The notes below the pieces were generated by a model. That model ran no database searches, was not told the origin of the DNA, and saw only the letters and a list, made by a program, of their open reading frames with translations. 64,000 nt of DNA from Apopatosoma sp963618495 (lineage in GTDB: Bacteria; Bacillota; Clostridia; Oscillospirales; CAG-272): the NCBI GenBank assembly GCA_963618495.1, contig CAVESF010000004.1:1-64000 (forward strand), written 5' to 3'. The translations under genes and the position numbers were made by a program. Below are positions 60,186 through 64,000 of this stretch, piece by piece. The stretch's first letter is position 1. Each line of letters begins with the position of its first letter.

Positions 60186-60650
60186 TCATCTCGTATGCGC
60201 GACGGCGTTTCCCGAGATTCGCGCGGCGAAATTACTGCCCGCCGAAACGGCGAGGGAAAGCAGATACCAGAAGAACGAATAAAGCAGGCACACCTGCCCG
60301 AGAATCTGAAATTTCATTTCCGAATAGTCCCATATATCGAGATGCAGACCGATATTGACTATACAACCGACGGCAAACTCCACGGCGGTTATGCACAGCA
60401 TGCAGACAAAAGCACGCATAAAAATGCTGTGCCGCCGCATTTTTATATTCACAAGATGCATTGCAAGAAAGCAAATTCCACCGCAAAGCACCATGCTCCA
60501 GTGCGTTCTGCCGCGCCATAGCACCTCAATAAGCCCATAGCCGAAACCGCCGAAAAGAAACATCACCATGCTCTTGCCGAAATGTCCGATTTCCCTGTCA
60601 AAACGCGCATACGGCGCCGGAAAACGAAATTTTCTGCCCGTTCTTTTCAT
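60186..60650 (-). CDS. CmpB-type putative ABC-transporter membrane protein
   Basis: A 154-residue protein with about four membrane helices, matching the pattern of the PF06541 'putative ABC-transporter type IV' group: FGGFGYGLIEVLWRGRTHWS near the start, a mid-protein Glu and Gly (AVEFAVGCIVN), WDYS, and GQVCLLYSFFWYLLS at the end. The transporter label is historical and the function is unproven. It overlaps tepA by 4 nt. Confidence 0.8.
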   Translation of the reverse strand: MKRTGRKFRFPAPYARFDREIGHFGKSMVMFLFGGFGYGLIEVLWRGRTHWSMVLCGGICFLAMHLVNIKMRRHSIFMRAFVCMLCITAVEFAVGCIVNIGLHLDIWDYSEMKFQILGQVCLLYSFFWYLLSLAVSAGSNFAARISGNAVAHTR

Positions 60651-61360
60651 CTTCCCTCACCTGCCTTTTGCGCATTTTCGGTGCGCTTCTCCTTTGCCTG
60701 CGAACGCAGGAAAGCAATCGCTTCGCGCAGTCCCCCGACCTCGTCGATAAGTCCCAGTTCCGCCGCGCGCGCTCCGTCTATCACCGTGCCCATATCAGTG
60801 GAAAGCTCGTCCGTATTCATGAGCAGGCGCGTGAGTATACCGCGCTCGATGCGGGAATGCGAAACGATGAAATTCGTCACCCGCTCCTGCATACGTGAAA
60901 GATTTTCGAAAGCCTGCGGCACGCCGAGCACCGTGCCGTTTATGCGGACGGGATGAAGTGTCATCGTCGCGCTCGGCACGACAAACGACCTCCTGCACGA
61001 AACCGCGATAGGCACGCCTATCGAATGTCCGCCGCCGAGCACAAGAGAAGCCGTCGGCTTGCTCATTCCCGAGAGAAGCTCGGCTATGGCAAGTCCCGCC
61101 TCCACATCGCCGCCCACGGTATTTATCAGCACGAGCAGACCGTCCACCGCCTCGCTCTCCTCGACGGCAACGAGCAGCGGCAATATATGCTCGTATTTTG
61201 TCGCTTTGCCGCCGCCTGTCAATTCATAATGACCCTCAATCTGTCCGATTATCGTTATGCAATGCAGCGTAAAATCGCCGTTTTTCGTCACAACCGAACC
61301 TCTTTCTTCTATCTTTTCTTCGCTCGTGGCTTCTTTTGCCTCTTTTTTGTCCTCAGACAT
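60647..61360 (-). CDS. tepA: ClpP-class protease TepA/YmfB
   Basis: A 237-residue ClpP-fold serine protease of the TepA type. After a charged N-terminal tail (about 1-35), the core has GLLVLINTVGGDVEAGLAIAELL, the nucleophile Ser in GGGHSIGVPIAVS and the catalytic His in SATMTLHPV. TepA in Bacillus is a cytosolic or membrane-associated peptidase linked to protein export and signal-peptide turnover. I choose ATG 61360 behind GAGGGG; the 26 codons upstream lack a ribosome site. Confidence 0.9.
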   Translation of the reverse strand: MSEDKKEAKEATSEEKIEERGSVVTKNGDFTLHCITIIGQIEGHYELTGGGKATKYEHILPLLVAVEESEAVDGLLVLINTVGGDVEAGLAIAELLSGMSKPTASLVLGGGHSIGVPIAVSCRRSFVVPSATMTLHPVRINGTVLGVPQAFENLSRMQERVTNFIVSHSRIERGILTRLLMNTDELSTDMGTVIDGARAAELGLIDEVGGLREAIAFLRSQAKEKRTENAQKAGEGR

Positions 61361-61475
61361 GAATTTCCCCTCGCTTTTTTCATTGATTTTGCTTTGATTA
61401 TTCCCAAGTATGGCGCCGCTTTTCAGAAAAAAGAACAATTCTTGCGATTTTTACAAAAAAATTTGATTTTAGTCA

Positions 61476-61504
61476 TTTACTTTTGCCGTAAATTGTTTTA
61501 TAAT
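61476..61504 (+). promoter_or_regulatory. promoter of the pduL unit
   Basis: TTTACT (61476-61481), 17 bp, TATAAT (61499-61504), 74 bp before the pduL start. The leader carries no recognised riboswitch. Confidence 0.7.
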
Positions 61505-61578
61505 ATATAGGTAAATTGCCCGCAAAACGGGTGAGAACCTAAATTCAGCGTCACACGGACGCGGAAAGGATAAATTCT

Positions 61579-62151
61579 ATGGAAAACAAAATTTTGGTTG
61601 AAACCTCGGCAAGACATGTTCATCTTACAACAGAGGCTGTGGAGGCGCTTTTCGGCAAAGGCTATAAACTCACTGTGAAGAAACCGCTCAGTCAGCCCGG
61701 TCAGTATGCCTGCGAGGAGAGAGTAACCGTTGCAGGTCCCAAGAAGGAGATTGCAAATGTTATCATCCTCGGGCCGGAAAGAAAAGCTTGCCAGGTAGAG
61801 GTATCTCTCACGGATGCCAGAACCCTCGGCGTTTCCGCGCCTGTTCGTGAATCGGGTGATATTGCAGGCTCTGCCGGCTGCAAGCTCGTAGGCCCCGCAG
61901 GAGAATATGAAATAAGCGAAGGCGTTATTGCCGCAAAGCGTCATATTCATCTCACTCCTGAAACTGCCGCCGATCTCGGCGTTGCTGACAAGGAAATCGT
62001 AAGCGTTGCTCTCGATACCGAGCGCAGTCTCGTTTTCGGTGATGTTGTAATCCGCGTAAGCGACAAGTTTGCTCCCGCTATGCACATCGATACCGATGAA
62101 TCGAATGCCGCCTGCGCATTCGGCACATGCTACGGCAAGATAGTAAAATAA
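61579..62151 (+). CDS. pduL: PduL-type phosphate acyltransferase
   Basis: A 190-residue enzyme of the PduL family, which exchanges the CoA of acetyl- or propionyl-CoA for phosphate. The two-domain repeat is clear: VETSARHVHLT near the start and AAKRHIHLTPE in the middle, with the zinc-binding His residues, then MHIDTDESNAA. No N-terminal targeting peptide for a microcompartment is seen and no shell genes are in the window, so it probably serves as the housekeeping phosphotransacetylase. GAAAGGA precedes the ATG. Confidence 0.93.
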   Translation: MENKILVETSARHVHLTTEAVEALFGKGYKLTVKKPLSQPGQYACEERVTVAGPKKEIANVIILGPERKACQVEVSLTDARTLGVSAPVRESGDIAGSAGCKLVGPAGEYEISEGVIAAKRHIHLTPETAADLGVADKEIVSVALDTERSLVFGDVVIRVSDKFAPAMHIDTDESNAACAFGTCYGKIVK

Positions 62152-62178
62152 GAAAATCAAAACAAGGAGAATAAACAA

Positions 62179-62886
62179 ATGGAAGACAAGAATATTGTAT
62201 ATTCAACGGAAGTAGATTCCATGTGCTGTGTAGCCAAAGGTCCCGACCACGGTCCCGCGCCCCTTCCCGAAGAGGGCAAATGGATTCAGGCTAAGCAGAT
62301 CACCGATATTTCCGGCTATACTCACGGCGTGGGCTGGTGCGCACCTCAGCAGGGTGCCTGCAAGCTCTCGCTCAATGTCAAAAACGGCGTTATCGAAGAG
62401 GCTCTCGTAGAGACTGTAGGTTGCTCGGGTATGACTCATTCCGCCGCTATGGCAGCTGAAATCCTCCCCGGCAAGACAATACTTGAGGCTCTCAATACAG
62501 ACCTTGTATGCGACGCCATCAATACTGCTATGAGAGAGCTTTTCCTCCAGATAGTATACGGACGCACACAGTCCGCTTTTTCTGAGGGAGGTCTCGTAGT
62601 CGGCGCAGGTATGGAAGACCTCGGCAAGGGCGCACGCTCCATGGTTGGTACCATGTACGGCACAAAGGCAAAGGGCGTTCGTTATCTCGAGATGACGGAA
62701 GGCTACTGCACAAGAATGGCTCTCGATGAGGACAATCAGGTTATCGGCTATGAGTTCGTTTCTCTCGGCAAGATGACAGACTTCATCAAGAAAGGCATGG
62801 AGCCTAATGAAGCATATGAAAAGTCCAAGGGCACCTACGGCAGATTTGCCGAAGCTGCCAAGTATATCGACCCGAGAAAAGAGTAA
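62179..62886 (+). CDS. NifU-like iron-sulfur scaffold protein
   Basis: A 235-residue protein resembling the NifU N-terminal scaffold fold. It has several conserved Cys residues (DSMCCVAKG near the start, GWCAPQQGACKLSLNV, ETVGCSGMTHSAAMA) in a pattern that could hold a cluster; a further Cys is in TEGYCTRM. It is longer than IscU/NifU scaffolds (about 130-150) by a C-terminal half of its own. It lies 27 nt after pduL and 14 nt before the GGGtGRT gene, with which it is regularly paired in Clostridia. Confidence 0.82.
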   Translation: MEDKNIVYSTEVDSMCCVAKGPDHGPAPLPEEGKWIQAKQITDISGYTHGVGWCAPQQGACKLSLNVKNGVIEEALVETVGCSGMTHSAAMAAEILPGKTILEALNTDLVCDAINTAMRELFLQIVYGRTQSAFSEGGLVVGAGMEDLGKGARSMVGTMYGTKAKGVRYLEMTEGYCTRMALDEDNQVIGYEFVSLGKMTDFIKKGMEPNEAYEKSKGTYGRFAEAAKYIDPRKE

Positions 62887-62900
62887 GGAGGCGGAGCAAG

Positions 62901-63899
62901 ATGGCATTATTTGAAGGATATGAGAGAAGAGTTGATAAAATCAACGGTGTTCTCGCAAATTACGGTATCAAATCTATCGAGGAATGCAAGGAAATCACAC
63001 TTGCCGCAGGCATAGATTGCGATAAAATAGTAAGAGAAACTCAGCCTATCTGTTTTGAAAACGCTATATGGGCTTACACTGTAGGCGCCGCTATCGCTAT
63101 CAAGACAGGTTGCAAAAAGGCAGCTGACGCTTCCGCCGCTATCGGCATCGGACTCCAGGCTTTCTGTATTCCCGGTTCCGTTGCGGAAAACCGCAAGGTC
63201 GGTCTCGGTCACGGCAATCTCGGCAAAATGCTTCTTTCCGAGGAAACGGAATGCTTCTGCTTCCTCGCAGGTCATGAATCCTTTGCCGCGGCGGAGGGTG
63301 CTATCAAGATAGCTCTCAATGCAAACAAGGTTCGCGTAAAGCCCCTGCGCGTTATACTCAACGGTCTCGGCAAGGATGCCGCTTTCATCATTTCGAGAAT
63401 CAACGGCTTTACCTATGTAAAGACAGAGTTTGACCCTTATACGGAAACAGTAAAGGTTGTTTCCGAAACAGCTTATTCCAAGGGACCCCGCGCGGCTGTA
63501 AAGTGCTATGGCGCAGACAATGTTCCCGAGGGCGTTGCTATAATGAAGCTTGAGAATGTCGGCGTTTCCATCACAGGTAACTCCACAAACCCGACTCGTT
63601 TCCAGCATCCCGTTGCCGGCACATATAAGAAATGGTGCGTAGAAAACGGCAAGAAGTATTTCTCCGTTGCTTCCGGCGGCGGTACGGGCAGAACGCTTCA
63701 TCCCGACAATATGGCAGCAGGTCCTTCCAGCTACGGTATGACGGATACAATGGGCAGAATGCACAGCGACGCTCAGTTCGCAGGTTCTTCCTCTGTTCCC
63801 GCACATGTTGAAATGATGGGACTTATCGGTATGGGCAACAACCCGATGGTCGGTGCTACCGTTGCGGTTGCCGTTGCTGTCGAAGAAAGCTTCAAATAA
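62901..63899 (+). CDS. GGGtGRT protein
   Basis: A 332-residue protein of the family named for its motif, seen here as VASGGGTGRTLHPDNMAAG (about 268-287). Other features are GIGLQAFCIPGSVAENRKVG, GHGNLGKMLLSEE and a C-terminal GMGNNPMVGATVAVAVAVEE. The family has no established function. The glycine-rich motif and many conserved small residues suggest an enzyme or cofactor-binding protein. It is the last gene of the pduL, NifU-like, GGGtGRT unit; GGAGG precedes its ATG. Codon use (AAG, GTT, GGC) hints at good expression. Confidence 0.85.
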   Translation: MALFEGYERRVDKINGVLANYGIKSIEECKEITLAAGIDCDKIVRETQPICFENAIWAYTVGAAIAIKTGCKKAADASAAIGIGLQAFCIPGSVAENRKVGLGHGNLGKMLLSEETECFCFLAGHESFAAAEGAIKIALNANKVRVKPLRVILNGLGKDAAFIISRINGFTYVKTEFDPYTETVKVVSETAYSKGPRAAVKCYGADNVPEGVAIMKLENVGVSITGNSTNPTRFQHPVAGTYKKWCVENGKKYFSVASGGGTGRTLHPDNMAAGPSSYGMTDTMGRMHSDAQFAGSSSVPAHVEMMGLIGMGNNPMVGATVAVAVAVEESFK

Positions 63900-63911
63900 A
63901 ACCACGTTTTT

Positions 63912-63962
63912 CTTCAACCGTACTTTTCTTTGAAAAGAAAAGTAGGCAAAAGAAACTTTAGT
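63912..63962 (+). repeat. mosaic repeat fragment N
   Basis: GTACTTTTCTTTGAAAAGAAAAGTA forms a hairpin related to the GTACTTTTC/GAAAAGTAC module, followed by GGCAAAAGAAACTTTAG. It may also end transcription of the preceding unit, but there is no T run on the plus strand. The window ends before the copy can be followed. Confidence 0.55.
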
Positions 63963-64000
63963 ATTTGGTGCGCTGAAGTTTGATAAAGCGAACGCTTTAG

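Noticed and set aside
1852..63962. CRISPR array or insertion sequence as the explanation of the repeats
   Set aside because: The repeats are not evenly spaced short units with unique spacers, and no transposase gene is seen in or beside any copy.

Overview
The window looks like a chromosomal segment around the replication origin of a Gram-positive, low-to-middle GC bacterium of the class Clostridia, probably an uncultured gut species in draft or metagenome assembly (a run of 10 N lies inside the origin). This is inferred from gene content: dnaA-dnaN-recF-remB-gyrB-gyrA, Noc/Soj/Spo0J-type partition genes, the WalRKHI signalling set, a cysS T-box leader, a DUF1292 protein, an SLH surface protein and RNase Y/YmdB. 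I ran no database search; family names come from recognising motifs.

Layout. 1-5.3 kb: rny and, facing it, ymdB. Between them sits a two-gene insert (SnoaL-like protein, membrane XRE regulator) flanked by two long inverted copies of an intergenic repeat. 5.3-10.5 kb: dnaA, the origin (DnaA boxes followed by a CTA/CTT-rich unwinding-type tract), dnaN, recF, remB. 10.6-23.7 kb: gyrB, gyrA, recA-recX, mnmG-rsmG, a Noc-like gene, two parS sites, parA, parB and a small membrane protein. 24-30 kb: a 1,864-residue SLH surface protein under two tandem promoters, each preceded by direct repeats that match the WalR operator. 30-38 kb: DUF4364 protein, GH38 alpha-mannosidase, tRNA-Lys, YghO-like protein, proline synthesis (proB-proA-proC). 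38-48 kb: DUF3810 protein, an exported protein, then walR-walK-yycH-yycI-murA-sdaAB-sdaAA, probably read as one unit. 48-61.4 kb is mostly on the minus strand: alpha-galactosidase/zinc-ribbon/AraC operon, a candidate structured RNA, DUF1292, pgsA, GNAT, rimO, T-box-cysS, pckA, a ROK sugar kinase with a PAP2 phosphatase, and TepA with a CmpB-type membrane protein. 61.5-63.9 kb: pduL, a NifU-like protein and a GGGtGRT protein.

How the parts fit. Replication, partition and chromosome topology genes cluster on the right arm and read away from the origin. The Noc-like protein, ParA and ParB have their own parS sites between them. The envelope theme is carried by WalRK, murA, pgsA and the surface protein, and the WalR-type operators suggest that the signalling system at 40-45 kb controls the surface protein at 24 kb. 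Sugar use is represented by alpha-mannosidase, alpha-galactosidase and a glucokinase-like ROK protein.

The most unusual feature is a mosaic intergenic repeat, present in about 13 full or partial copies in both orientations. It is built almost wholly of hairpins, and the copies keep their stems by compensatory changes. Long spurious ORFs inside it and inside real genes on the opposite strand were left out.
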